Shown here in pieces: positions 52,439 to 59,939 of a stretch of DNA of 64,000 nt. This DNA is from Halomonas sp. GTDB taxonomy: Bacteria; Pseudomonadota; Gammaproteobacteria; Pseudomonadales; Halomonadaceae. Made by a program: the position numbers and the translations under genes. The stretch is taken from positions 1 to 64,000 of the forward strand of contig NZ_REBQ01000109.1 in the NCBI RefSeq assembly GCF_007692655.1, read 5' to 3'. The notes beneath the pieces were generated by a model. That model saw nothing but the letters and a program-made list of their open reading frames with translations, did not search any database and was not told where the DNA came from. How positions within the stretch are numbered: position 1 is the stretch's first letter; each line of letters begins with the position of its first letter.

Positions 52439-54389
52439 GTAAGCCTCCTGGCTGGCTTAAGTGGGAAACGATAGGCGCTTGCGCTGAACGGGGATGGGCC
52501 GCATGATAAAGCGGATTTTTCAGCGCGGAGGCGTCATGCCCAACTCCAATAACAACACTGGTATTACCAACAGCGAAATGCTCAATACCAAGCAGAGTAT
52601 TGAGCTGGCAGATGCGTGGGAGTGGTTGCTGGCTTTGCGCCATCAGCGAACCTGCAGCGTGGCGATCAAAACAGTGCTCCACGGCGAGTGGCACTCTTCT
52701 CAAATAGTGTCCGCTGAAGCACGTGAACTGCTCGACTGCCTGACCCCGCTGGCCAGTCGCTCGTCGTGGGTAGTCGCGCAACTGGGGCAAAGCATGGATG
52801 GCCGCATCGCGACGGAAAGCGGCCACTCTCACTACATCAACGGTCATGAAAGCTTGATTCATTTGCATCGGCTGCGCGCCTTGGTTGATGCAGTGATCAT
52901 CGGCGCCGGTACTGCCTGCGCCGACAACCCCCAGCTGACTGTCCGCCATGTTAATGGTACGCACCCGACTCGCGTGGTGTTGGACCCCCGTGGTCGCGTT
53001 CCTAGCGATTTGGCGTTGATGAATACAGCGTCTGCGCCGACGCTGCACATCGTTGGGCCTGAAGTAGCACTTGCGCCGACCGACGATCACGTTCAGCGCT
53101 GCGTACTGCCGCTGAATGCCCGAGGCCAGTTCACTCCCAGCGATGTCATCGCGCTGCTGAACAATCACGGTTTGTCCAGAGTGCTGGTCGAAGGGGGAGG
53201 CATCACGGTTTCTCAGTTCATCGAAGCGGGCGCCGTTGACCGGCTGCACCTGCTGGTCGCCCCCTTGTTGATTGGCTCCGGCAGGCCGGGGCTGAAAATG
53301 ACGCCTATCGACACGCTTGACAGTGCGCTCCGCCCCCCCACGCGCTCCTTTCGCTGTGGCGACGACACCCTGTTCGACCTGCTGCTCAGGGCCGCCCCCT
53401 CCGCCTAAAGGCTGGGCATTACCGCGGCGGCTTAAAGCCACCCATATGCCTGGCAAACTGGCCAGCAGAACCAACACCCCATAGGCTAGCGACACCGCTA
53501 CGCCTTGCGCGGGGGGCAGTCCGACTAACACCCATACACCGGCAGCGGTCCCTTCACGCAGCCCCCAGCCAGCGACAGAAAAAGGCACTAGCATGGCTAG
53601 CAACAGCACCGGGGTTAGTGCCAGCACTTGCAGCCCCGGCAGTTCAACGCCGATCGCCCGTGCTGCACACACCATGACCAATCCATAGCTCAGCACAATC
53701 ACTAACGATGACAGCAACTGCCGGGGCCAAACACCGCGCTGTAACAAGCCACGTTTTACATCGCGGACCAAGGCTTGGCACCAATGGGGGGACTGCTCAA
53801 GCCAGATGCTAAAGCGCTGGCGAAGCAGCAGTCCGCTGACAACTATCACAGCAAGCCCCACCACTACGCTCATACCGACGGCTGTGAGCAGTGGCCTACC
53901 CAAAGCGGTATGCCATAGAGGAGACAGCAGCAGCGCCGTCAGCGTTAACAGCGCCACAGCCACCTGCCCAGAGGCGCGCTCAATAATGACCGCCCGCCAA
54001 GCGCGGCCACGCGACTGCGTCTGGTTAGCATGTCGATGCGCCCGACCTGCATCGCCAAGCACACCGCCCGGCAACAGCTGGTTCACCAATAGCGCGAGAT
54101 AGTACTCTCGCAGGGCGTAGGTAAACCGCAGCGGTACGTCAATGAGCCCTGCGGTGAACTTCCAACGCCATGCGCAGAGCATAATCTGTAACGCACTAAT
54201 CGCTAACGCCAGCACCACCCACCCAGCGGAGAAACGCTGAACTTCCGCCAGAATCTCCTGGGGCTCAACCCATAACGCTACTGCTCCCAATACTCCTATG
54301 CTAACTAAACTTCTCCGCAACCATGGGCTGTATAGCTGGGCTCGAAGCCGCTCGCGCAGCGCGGGCCGTAACTCAGGGCTAAGACTCAT
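52425..54389 (-). CDS. Flippase-like/lysylphosphatidylglycerol synthase-type membrane protein (3' end uncertain)
   Basis: The first roughly 320 residues from the ATG at 54389 match the UPF0104/AglD2 family: eight or so membrane helices, with NQLLPGGVLGDAGRAHRH and PFSVAGWGLREG motifs. Relatives are membrane proteins implicated in lipid or lipid-linked-sugar handling. Homology ends near 53425 (VALSRRG), yet the frame stays open through the whole antisense strand of ribD to 52425, giving 654 residues. The normal end is probably near 53410-53430: TAA or TAG codons exist there in the other two frames, so an indel or lost stop is possible. It starts 4 bases after the upstream glycosyltransferase stop. 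Confidence 0.75.
   Translation of the reverse strand: MSLSPELRPALRERLRAQLYSPWLRRSLVSIGVLGAVALWVEPQEILAEVQRFSAGWVVLALAISALQIMLCAWRWKFTAGLIDVPLRFTYALREYYLALLVNQLLPGGVLGDAGRAHRHANQTQSRGRAWRAVIIERASGQVAVALLTLTALLLSPLWHTALGRPLLTAVGMSVVVGLAVIVVSGLLLRQRFSIWLEQSPHWCQALVRDVKRGLLQRGVWPRQLLSSLVIVLSYGLVMVCAARAIGVELPGLQVLALTPVLLLAMLVPFSVAGWGLREGTAAGVWVLVGLPPAQGVAVSLAYGVLVLLASLPGIWVALSRRGNAQPLGGGGGPEQQVEQGVVATAKGARGGAERTVKRVDRRHFQPRPAGANQQGGDQQVQPVNGARFDELRNRDASPFDQHSGQTVIVQQRDDIAGSELASGIQRQYAALNVIVGRRKCYFRPNDVQRRRRRCIHQRQIARNATTGVQHHASRVRTINMADSQLGVVGAGSTGADDHCINQGAQPMQMNQAFMTVDVVRVAAFRRDAAIHALPQLRDYPRRATGQRGQAVEQFTCFSGHYLRRVPLAVEHCFDRHAAGSLMAQSQQPLPRICQLNTLLGIEHFAVGNTSVVIGVGHDASALKNPLYHAAHPRSAQAPIVSHLSQPGGLHVPD
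52536..53408 (+). CDS. RibD C-terminal-type pyrimidine reductase (dihydrofolate-reductase fold)
   Basis: A 290-residue NADPH-dependent reductase related to the C-terminal domain of RibD and to archaeal ArfC/Rib7. Diagnostic segments are VAQLGQSMDGRIAT, GAGTACADNPQLTVR, VVLDPRGRVP and VLVEGGG. The 75 residues before the reductase domain show no cytidine-deaminase HAE or PCxxC zinc motifs, so the deaminase step is absent. The ATG at 52536 follows GGAGGCG and is preferred over the ATG at 52494. It is divergent from the GTP cyclohydrolase II gene and convergent with the flippase-like gene, which overlaps it fully on the other strand. Confidence 0.88.
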   Translation: MPNSNNNTGITNSEMLNTKQSIELADAWEWLLALRHQRTCSVAIKTVLHGEWHSSQIVSAEARELLDCLTPLASRSSWVVAQLGQSMDGRIATESGHSHYINGHESLIHLHRLRALVDAVIIGAGTACADNPQLTVRHVNGTHPTRVVLDPRGRVPSDLALMNTASAPTLHIVGPEVALAPTDDHVQRCVLPLNARGQFTPSDVIALLNNHGLSRVLVEGGGITVSQFIEAGAVDRLHLLVAPLLIGSGRPGLKMTPIDTLDSALRPPTRSFRCGDDTLFDLLLRAAPSA

Positions 54390-54393
54390 GGGT

Positions 54394-56331
54394 TTACGCC
54401 TCTTCCTGGGGCATGGCGCACAGATCGCAATGGCCAACCCATATACCCAAGGTGCCATTCGCCACGGCCTGTTGGCGTTGCTGCAACCAATGACGAGTTC
54501 GCCCAGCTGCTTCCGGTGCTTGCTCGGTGGCCGCATCTGCCCAGCCCTCCAGCAATGTCGCCATCATAGGTTGATGGACACGATTGCCAGCCGTGAGCTG
54601 CCAAGGTGTCTCTGCCTGTTCAATGCGATAATTAACCTTCTCTAGTGCGGCAATGAGCACCTCATGGGCCTGTCCTCCAAGGGCATCGCCCAGGCCTTTG
54701 TCACGCTGCTGGTGGGCAATAAACAGGGACAGCACCCAACGGTCTTCGTCATCAAGAACCGGACCGCCCTGGCTATCCATAAATCGCCATTCGCCGGTCA
54801 CACTTAGCGCCATCAACAGCGCCTGACGATGCTTGGCACAATGGGCCACCAACGTATCGATCCATCGCTGGGAAACCAGGTCTAATAGCGCTGACGCCGT
54901 CACCAAATGAGCGTCATCCATTGGAACAGCGTCAAGTGGATCAAGCGATACACAGTGAGTCTCAACGGCCACTGGCTGGCCTTGGGCATCATGCAGTTCG
55001 GCCACGCTCTGCTGCGCTTGATCCAACAAGCTAGCGTCGTGGTCGATTAACTTCCAACGCTGAGGGCCGCCTAAGCGCGGCGCAAGAAAGCGCATGTTGC
55101 TGCCTCGGCCGCAGCCAAGATCCACTAACACCGGCGCTTGGGTACGAGCGCTTAACCACTCAGTGGCGACGTCAGCAAGGCGCTGACTGCGCGAGGTAAT
55201 GTCGGCTTCTTCACGCAGTGTCAACCAATCGGACGCAAACTGACTGCCAGCGCGCAGATTGGGCGAGCGCTTCATATCCGTTAACACTGCAGCAAACGCA
55301 GCGCCTGCCATTTGCCAATCGCTTAACCCATCACGGGCCTGGATAGCCCCTTGGCGCAACTGATGGCGAATGTCAGGGTCGTGACAGAAAAGGCTCAAAG
55401 CATCTTGCAGGGCATCGCTATCCCCCGGTTCGACACTCAGCCCCGCCCCCGCTGGCAACGTATCGCGCAGGGCGCCACCGGTGGTGGTAATCACTGGTAG
55501 GCCGTGTGCTAATGCTTCGGTAACCACCATCCCGTAACCTTCATACCAGGACGGCAATACCAACGCATGGGCGTTTTGGTAAGCAGACGCCAACGTCTCA
55601 CCATCGCACTCACCGTGTAGAAACACGCTGTTTTGCAAACCGTTTTTTTCTATCAGTCGGTGTACACGCTGGGTAAATTCAGGGTCACGTGCACCGCCAT
55701 AGCAATCACACCGCCAGTGATCCCCCGCCACTCCCGCTAGCGCTTGCACAAGAATATCCTGTCCTTTGCGCGGCGTTAGTGTCGCCACGCACAGCAGCCT
55801 TAGTGGCTCGTCAGGCTCTGCGGCGGGGCTTATAGGAGCCTGGGCAACGCCCGGCTCAACCACGGTAATGCTCGCTTTGAGCGGCATGGCGTAATGAGCC
55901 GCCAATTCCGGCAAGCGCCGAGCGGTAAAGTGACTGGTCACGATAATCCGTGCCACTGGGGCAAGGGCACTTAACTCGCTGCGATGAAAGCGCTGCTGAT
56001 CGGCAGTATCGAGGCCCAGTTCATCACCTAAAGGGTGGTGAACCAGTGCAGTAATATCCAGCCGCTGTGCGTGTTGGGCCACAACCTCTGGCAATGCCCC
56101 CATGGCCAAGCCGTCAACGATCACCCCTGCACCATCCTGCAAAGAACTCAGCGCGTGGTTAAGTTGAGCAGATGCTTCTGCATCCGCATCAGGAAACGCC
56201 CCGGTGAGGCCAACCACGTCGATATCGAAGTCCTGCTGACGTAAGGCGGCGACAATATGGGCATCATAGATATAGCCGCCGGTGCGCTGAGCAGGGTCAC
56301 CGGCAACGATTAACGTAAAACGTTGGCTCAT
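54394..56331 (-). CDS. Fused GT4 glycosyltransferase and SAM methyltransferase
   Basis: A 645-residue two-domain protein. Residues 1-350 form a GT-B glycosyltransferase of family GT4, with LCVATLTPRKGQDILVQAL and the sugar-nucleotide motif WYEGYGMVVTEALAHGLPVI. Residues about 370-640 form a class I methyltransferase with motif I PVLVDLGCGRGSNMRFLAP. The start overlaps the PTPS-like gene stop by ATGA, so the two are translated together. It would glycosylate and methylate the product of the pathway. Donor sugar and acceptor are unknown. Confidence 0.9.
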   Translation of the reverse strand: MSQRFTLIVAGDPAQRTGGYIYDAHIVAALRQQDFDIDVVGLTGAFPDADAEASAQLNHALSSLQDGAGVIVDGLAMGALPEVVAQHAQRLDITALVHHPLGDELGLDTADQQRFHRSELSALAPVARIIVTSHFTARRLPELAAHYAMPLKASITVVEPGVAQAPISPAAEPDEPLRLLCVATLTPRKGQDILVQALAGVAGDHWRCDCYGGARDPEFTQRVHRLIEKNGLQNSVFLHGECDGETLASAYQNAHALVLPSWYEGYGMVVTEALAHGLPVITTTGGALRDTLPAGAGLSVEPGDSDALQDALSLFCHDPDIRHQLRQGAIQARDGLSDWQMAGAAFAAVLTDMKRSPNLRAGSQFASDWLTLREEADITSRSQRLADVATEWLSARTQAPVLVDLGCGRGSNMRFLAPRLGGPQRWKLIDHDASLLDQAQQSVAELHDAQGQPVAVETHCVSLDPLDAVPMDDAHLVTASALLDLVSQRWIDTLVAHCAKHRQALLMALSVTGEWRFMDSQGGPVLDDEDRWVLSLFIAHQQRDKGLGDALGGQAHEVLIAALEKVNYRIEQAETPWQLTAGNRVHQPMMATLLEGWADAATEQAPEAAGRTRHWLQQRQQAVANGTLGIWVGHCDLCAMPQEEA

Positions 56332-56726
56332 AGCGCGCCTTCGTAACTTGCCCAGGCCACGTGGGACTCATGTAACTTAATCTCCATGTGCGTAATACCT
56401 TGGGCGGTTTTACCCATCTTCCCGTCGCCAATAGCTTTAGCCAGGCGGTCAAAAATTACTTTGGCCATGAATTCAGTGGTCGTGTTTTTGCCCGAAAACT
56501 CCGGTACTTCATCCAAATTGCTGAAGTTATAGCCAGACAGCACCTCTTTCACCGTTTCACTCGCCAGACCGATATCAATGACTAAACCATCTTCATCCAG
56601 CTCTGGGCGTTGAAAAACCACATCCACCACATAGGTAGCCCCATGAGTGCGCTGGGCAGGGCCAAAAATGTCGCCTTTAAAGCTATGGGCAATCATGAAG
56701 TGGTCACGGACGCATAAACGGTACAT
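56328..56726 (-). CDS. PTPS/QueD-fold protein with altered active site
   Basis: A 132-residue member of the 6-pyruvoyl-tetrahydropterin synthase/6-carboxytetrahydropterin synthase superfamily, matching it over its whole length (YNFSNLDEVPEFSGKNTTTEF, then LHESHVAWASYEG). By eye against E. coli QueD, zinc ligands H14 and H28 remain but the third is A30 (HGH becomes HGA). The catalytic cysteine position is alanine or glutamine (GPAQR) and the Asp-His pair is N67-F68. E120 remains. GAGCTGCT with AGGAG precedes the ATG at 56726; the upstream extension is rejected. It should bind a pterin-like compound but not run the usual reaction. Confidence 0.88.
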   Translation of the reverse strand: MYRLCVRDHFMIAHSFKGDIFGPAQRTHGATYVVDVVFQRPELDEDGLVIDIGLASETVKEVLSGYNFSNLDEVPEFSGKNTTTEFMAKVIFDRLAKAIGDGKMGKTAQGITHMEIKLHESHVAWASYEGAL

Positions 56727-56754
56727 AGCAGCTCCTAAACAGTAATAAGGGGGG

Positions 56755-57750
56755 TTATGAGAGATCACGTTGGGAATAGCGCAAACGATGGCAAAGCGCA
56801 GTGCCTCCCGGGCCAAACAGCGTGGGAGCAAGCGTCGGCAACTGAGTAAAATCACTTTCACCGCTGATCAGCGCATCCAACCGATCGTCTACCAGCAGGC
56901 TCAGCGCTAGCTTCAGGCGGCGCTGATAATCCCATCGAGGAAGCAGCTTAGGCGGTAACTGACCAACCTGGCTGGCTTTGAGCGTTAACCGCTGAGAATG
57001 GAACGCCCCGCCGAGTGGGATAGCGACACTGCCCTCGCCAAACCAACTCATTTCGATAATGCGGCCCTCATTGCCCACCAGCGCCAATGCTTGGCGCAGC
57101 CCTTCCGGGTGACCGCTAGCGTGGATCACACAGTCTTGGTCACAGGGGGCTTTGTCGGGGGTGCAGAAAGCAACGCCAAGTTGCTCTGCTAACTGGCGGC
57201 GCTCAGGGTTGATGTCGATCAGTTGCACTTCTACACCGGGCATCTGGGCACATAGATAAGCTACCAGCGCGCCCACCACCCCGGCACCAATCACACAAAT
57301 TCGCTCGCCAAGCATGGGTTCTGCATCCCACACGCCGTTGATCGCCGTTTCCATATTGGCGGCCAATACTGCTCGATTAGCGGGCACTGTGTCAGGAATA
57401 GCGGTCACCGCCGAGGCAGGAACTACGTAGTGATCCTGATGGGGAAACAGGCAAAAGACGGTTTTATTCAGCAAGGCGTCTGGTCCTTGCTCGACGCGCC
57501 CAACACTGCAGTAACCGTACTTGACCGGGTAAGGGAACTCCCCCGTTTGAAAAGGGGCTTGCATACGCGAAAACTCGCTTTCAGGCACCCTGCCATTGAA
57601 CACCAGCGATTCAGTGCCACGGCTAATACCGCTGTACAAGGTACGTACTAGCACCTCATCCTGCGCGGGGGAAACAAGTGGTTCACGCCGCAGTTCGCCT
57701 TTTTCAGGGCCCGTTACCCAGAAAGCATTGGCGTGTTCAGGTGCCAACAT
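56755..57750 (-). CDS. Medium-chain dehydrogenase (zinc-type alcohol dehydrogenase superfamily, BchC-like)
   Basis: A 331-residue MDR protein. The N-terminal catalytic domain begins with LVRTLYSGISRGTESLVF, the pattern of the BchC-like subgroup, in which the classic catalytic-zinc cysteine is absent. The nucleotide-binding domain has CVIGAGVVGALVAYLCA near residue 150. It would oxidise or reduce an alcohol or carbonyl group in the pathway. It is the first gene of the minus-strand set, 28 bases before the PTPS-like gene, and is divergent from the CDP-alcohol phosphatidyltransferase. Confidence 0.88.
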   Translation of the reverse strand: MLAPEHANAFWVTGPEKGELRREPLVSPAQDEVLVRTLYSGISRGTESLVFNGRVPESEFSRMQAPFQTGEFPYPVKYGYCSVGRVEQGPDALLNKTVFCLFPHQDHYVVPASAVTAIPDTVPANRAVLAANMETAINGVWDAEPMLGERICVIGAGVVGALVAYLCAQMPGVEVQLIDINPERRQLAEQLGVAFCTPDKAPCDQDCVIHASGHPEGLRQALALVGNEGRIIEMSWFGEGSVAIPLGGAFHSQRLTLKASQVGQLPPKLLPRWDYQRRLKLALSLLVDDRLDALISGESDFTQLPTLAPTLFGPGGTALCHRLRYSQRDLS

Positions 57751-58108
57751 AATGATTCCTTTTCGTTAACAGCTCTATCCAAGAGAGCCTGTTCTCATTC
57801 CGTTGAAACTGGTGTGGCACCGCTGCTCTGCGGTTCAGGCCTGCATCGCACGTTGAGTGTCGTGACCCTGTTTTATACTGGGCAATCGCATAGTGAATGG
57901 CCACATACAGGACGGTTTTCACTGGTTCACCTATTTCATCGTAGCGTCTGAAAAAATGTTCGCTTAGTAATTTTAAACATTTGATACTTACTCTGTATTT
58001 TCGATGGCGTATAGACAACCCTACCTTCTTCTACAAGAATGGTACATATAAAAATTGTTGCATCAAATTTATTCAACCTAACGATACGTCGTTGCTTTGA
58101 GAGCCATC
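57751..58108. promoter_or_regulatory. 358-base divergent regulatory region of the biosynthetic cluster
   Basis: No coding sequence is supported. It separates the minus-strand dehydrogenase-PTPS-glycosyltransferase set from the plus-strand CDP-alcohol phosphatidyltransferase. It is AT-rich from about 57950 and contains an inverted repeat AAATGTT (57954-57960) and AACATTT (57976-57982). Promoters for both directions are expected here; no regulator gene lies next to it. Confidence 0.4.
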
Positions 58109-58837
58109 ATGTTTCCTTTTTCAAATACGCCACTGGCTTACTCACGACCCAGGCGCCTGGTGACTGCCGGCGAACTACTGGTGGGCGGACTGTTGCTATT
58201 AGCAGTAGGCCTCATGACATCCGGTGTCATAACGGGCCCACTCAATTGGACTGTGGCGCTAGGCCTCTACGCCATTATCAGCGGCTTGGCGCTCATTTAC
58301 TGGCCTTATGGCGCACTCGGCTGGGCTAACCGCGTCACTTTGTTGCGAGCGGTGATGGTGGCACTCGTGGCAGGGGGTTTAATAGCGGGGGCATTTAGCG
58401 ATGCAATCTGGCAATGGCTGCTAATAGCCGTCACAGCACTGCTGTTAGATGGTGTGGATGGCTGGGTGGCAAGGTACACGCGCAGCCACTCAACCTTCGG
58501 CGCGCGTTTTGATATGGAGCTGGATGCACTGCTGATTATGCTGCTATGCATTGGGCTATGGCAGCTTGAACCATTGGGGGTCTGGGTATTGCTGATTGGT
58601 GGAATGCGTTATGGGTTTATCATCGCAGGCCTGCGTTTCAGTTGGTTAATGGCCCCTCTGTTTGCCAGCTTTCGTCGTAAAGCCGTATGCGTTTGGCAAG
58701 TCACAGCGCTGTTACTAGCGCTCACACCCCTCACCTCTCCGGTGGCCGCCAGCGTCCTCGCGTTCAGTGCACTGATCTCGCTAGCCTATTCGTTTGGGTA
58801 TGACGTCTGGTGGCTATATCGGCAAGCACATATTTGA
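58109..58837 (+). CDS. CDP-alcohol phosphatidyltransferase family protein
   Basis: A 242-residue integral membrane protein with about seven helices. The catalytic motif of the family, D-G-x2-A-R-x8-G-x3-D-x3-D, is complete: DGWVAR, then eight residues, then GARFDMELD near residues 118-140. The family transfers a phosphoalcohol from a CDP-alcohol to a second alcohol (as in phosphatidylglycerol or phosphatidylinositol-phosphate synthesis). GAGAG precedes the ATG at 58109. In this cluster it could join a pathway product to a lipid. The donor and acceptor are unknown. Confidence 0.88.
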   Translation: MFPFSNTPLAYSRPRRLVTAGELLVGGLLLLAVGLMTSGVITGPLNWTVALGLYAIISGLALIYWPYGALGWANRVTLLRAVMVALVAGGLIAGAFSDAIWQWLLIAVTALLLDGVDGWVARYTRSHSTFGARFDMELDALLIMLLCIGLWQLEPLGVWVLLIGGMRYGFIIAGLRFSWLMAPLFASFRRKAVCVWQVTALLLALTPLTSPVAASVLAFSALISLAYSFGYDVWWLYRQAHI

Positions 58838-58859
58838 AGGTGACGCTCATCAACAACCA

Positions 58860-59819
58860 TCACCTATCGGCCTGCAGTACGCGAAGCAGCGCGGCCACGG
58901 CAGCTTCGCCTTCTGGCTCCTCAAACTCCCGCGTTAAGGACCCTTGTACAAAACTCAAAAATCGGTAGGCGGCGGGCGGCAGACGGCGTTCCCGTCTTAC
59001 AACGAAATGCCAACGGCTTTTAAGCGGGAAACCCAGCAGCGGCAATTCCTGAACGCCTTTGGGCGAATCCGCCACGATGTGGCGCGACAGTACCGCCAGC
59101 CCCATCCCTGAAGCCACGGCAAGGCGGATCGCCTCATTACTGGCGATTTGCTGGGTAGAACGCAGCTCGATACCTTTACCGTCTAACCATGTATTGAACA
59201 TGTGCCTGGTCGCGGAGCCCGGCTCGCGGAGAAGAAAGCGCTCTTCTTTAAGTGCCTCCATGGTGAGGCCTTCCACGCCGGCCCACCGGCAATTTTCCGG
59301 CCCCACCAGTACCAGTGGATTACTTAAAAAAGGCGCGGCCAGTACCGCGTCATCTGTAGGTGGATGGCTAAATACATAAATATCGTCTTCATGGCGCTCA
59401 AAACGATTGAGCATCTGTTGACGATTACCCACTTCCACCGTGACGTCTACCTGAGGAAAGGCTTGGCTAAATGGGCCTAACAGCCGAGGGAGGACGTATT
59501 GCGCCGTATTCACTAGGCCAATACTGAAGTGGCCACGGCCACCGCTGTTGTATTCATCCAAGTATTGACTAAACACATCGGCACGGCTGAGTAAGTCCTG
59601 ACTTAATTGATAAAGCGCCTGACCAACCTCAGTGGGCACAATGCGCCCTTCTTCCTGTCGCACAATCGGCTCACCGACAATCTCCCGCAGCCGTTTCAGC
59701 TGCTGGGAGACAGTCGGTTGCGTCAGGTGAAGTCGGTTTGCGGTCGCTGTAATAGACCCTGAACGCACCACATCCGCGTACACTTGTAGCAAGCGAAAGG
59801 TAAGCTGTCGTATTTTCAT
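58860..59819 (-). CDS. LysR-family regulator (CbbR-like)
   Basis: A 319-residue LysR-type regulator. The winged-helix DNA-binding domain occupies residues 1-60 (SGSITATANRLHLTQPTVSQQLKRL), followed by a co-inducer-binding domain. Sequence character is near the CbbR/CmpR group that controls carbon fixation and bicarbonate uptake. It is divergent from the SbtA-like permease, with an inverted repeat between them, the usual arrangement for a LysR regulator and its target. The ATG at 59819 aligns with family starts; nine upstream codons are not used. Confidence 0.9.
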   Translation of the reverse strand: MKIRQLTFRLLQVYADVVRSGSITATANRLHLTQPTVSQQLKRLREIVGEPIVRQEEGRIVPTEVGQALYQLSQDLLSRADVFSQYLDEYNSGGRGHFSIGLVNTAQYVLPRLLGPFSQAFPQVDVTVEVGNRQQMLNRFERHEDDIYVFSHPPTDDAVLAAPFLSNPLVLVGPENCRWAGVEGLTMEALKEERFLLREPGSATRHMFNTWLDGKGIELRSTQQIASNEAIRLAVASGMGLAVLSRHIVADSPKGVQELPLLGFPLKSRWHFVVRRERRLPPAAYRFLSFVQGSLTREFEEPEGEAAVAALLRVLQADR

Positions 59820-59833
59820 TAATAGGCAGACAT

Positions 59834-59851
59834 CATAGATAATCATCTATG
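59834..59851. promoter_or_regulatory. Candidate LysR operator
   Basis: CATAGAT (59834-59840) and ATCTATG (59845-59851) form a perfect 7-bp inverted repeat around AATC. It lies 15-32 bases upstream of the lysR start and 89-106 bases upstream of the permease start. The size and symmetry suit a LysR-type recognition site with autoregulation. Confidence 0.6.
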
Positions 59852-59939
59852 ACTATATAAATAATATTTGTTTTCATCAATCCCATTAAGTCGCTAGAGT
59901 AGCCGCCTTAGCCTTCATTCCACTTAAAGGAGATTAGCC

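Noticed and set aside
53418-54389. Calling the flippase-like gene simply truncated at about 53418
   Set aside because: Homology does end there, but no in-frame stop is present in the given sequence. The full frame is listed and the doubt is reported instead.
57737-58018. 93-codon minus-strand frame in the intergenic region before the MDR dehydrogenase
   Set aside because: It overlaps the dehydrogenase start, lacks a ribosome site and has no recognisable motif; the region is better read as promoter.
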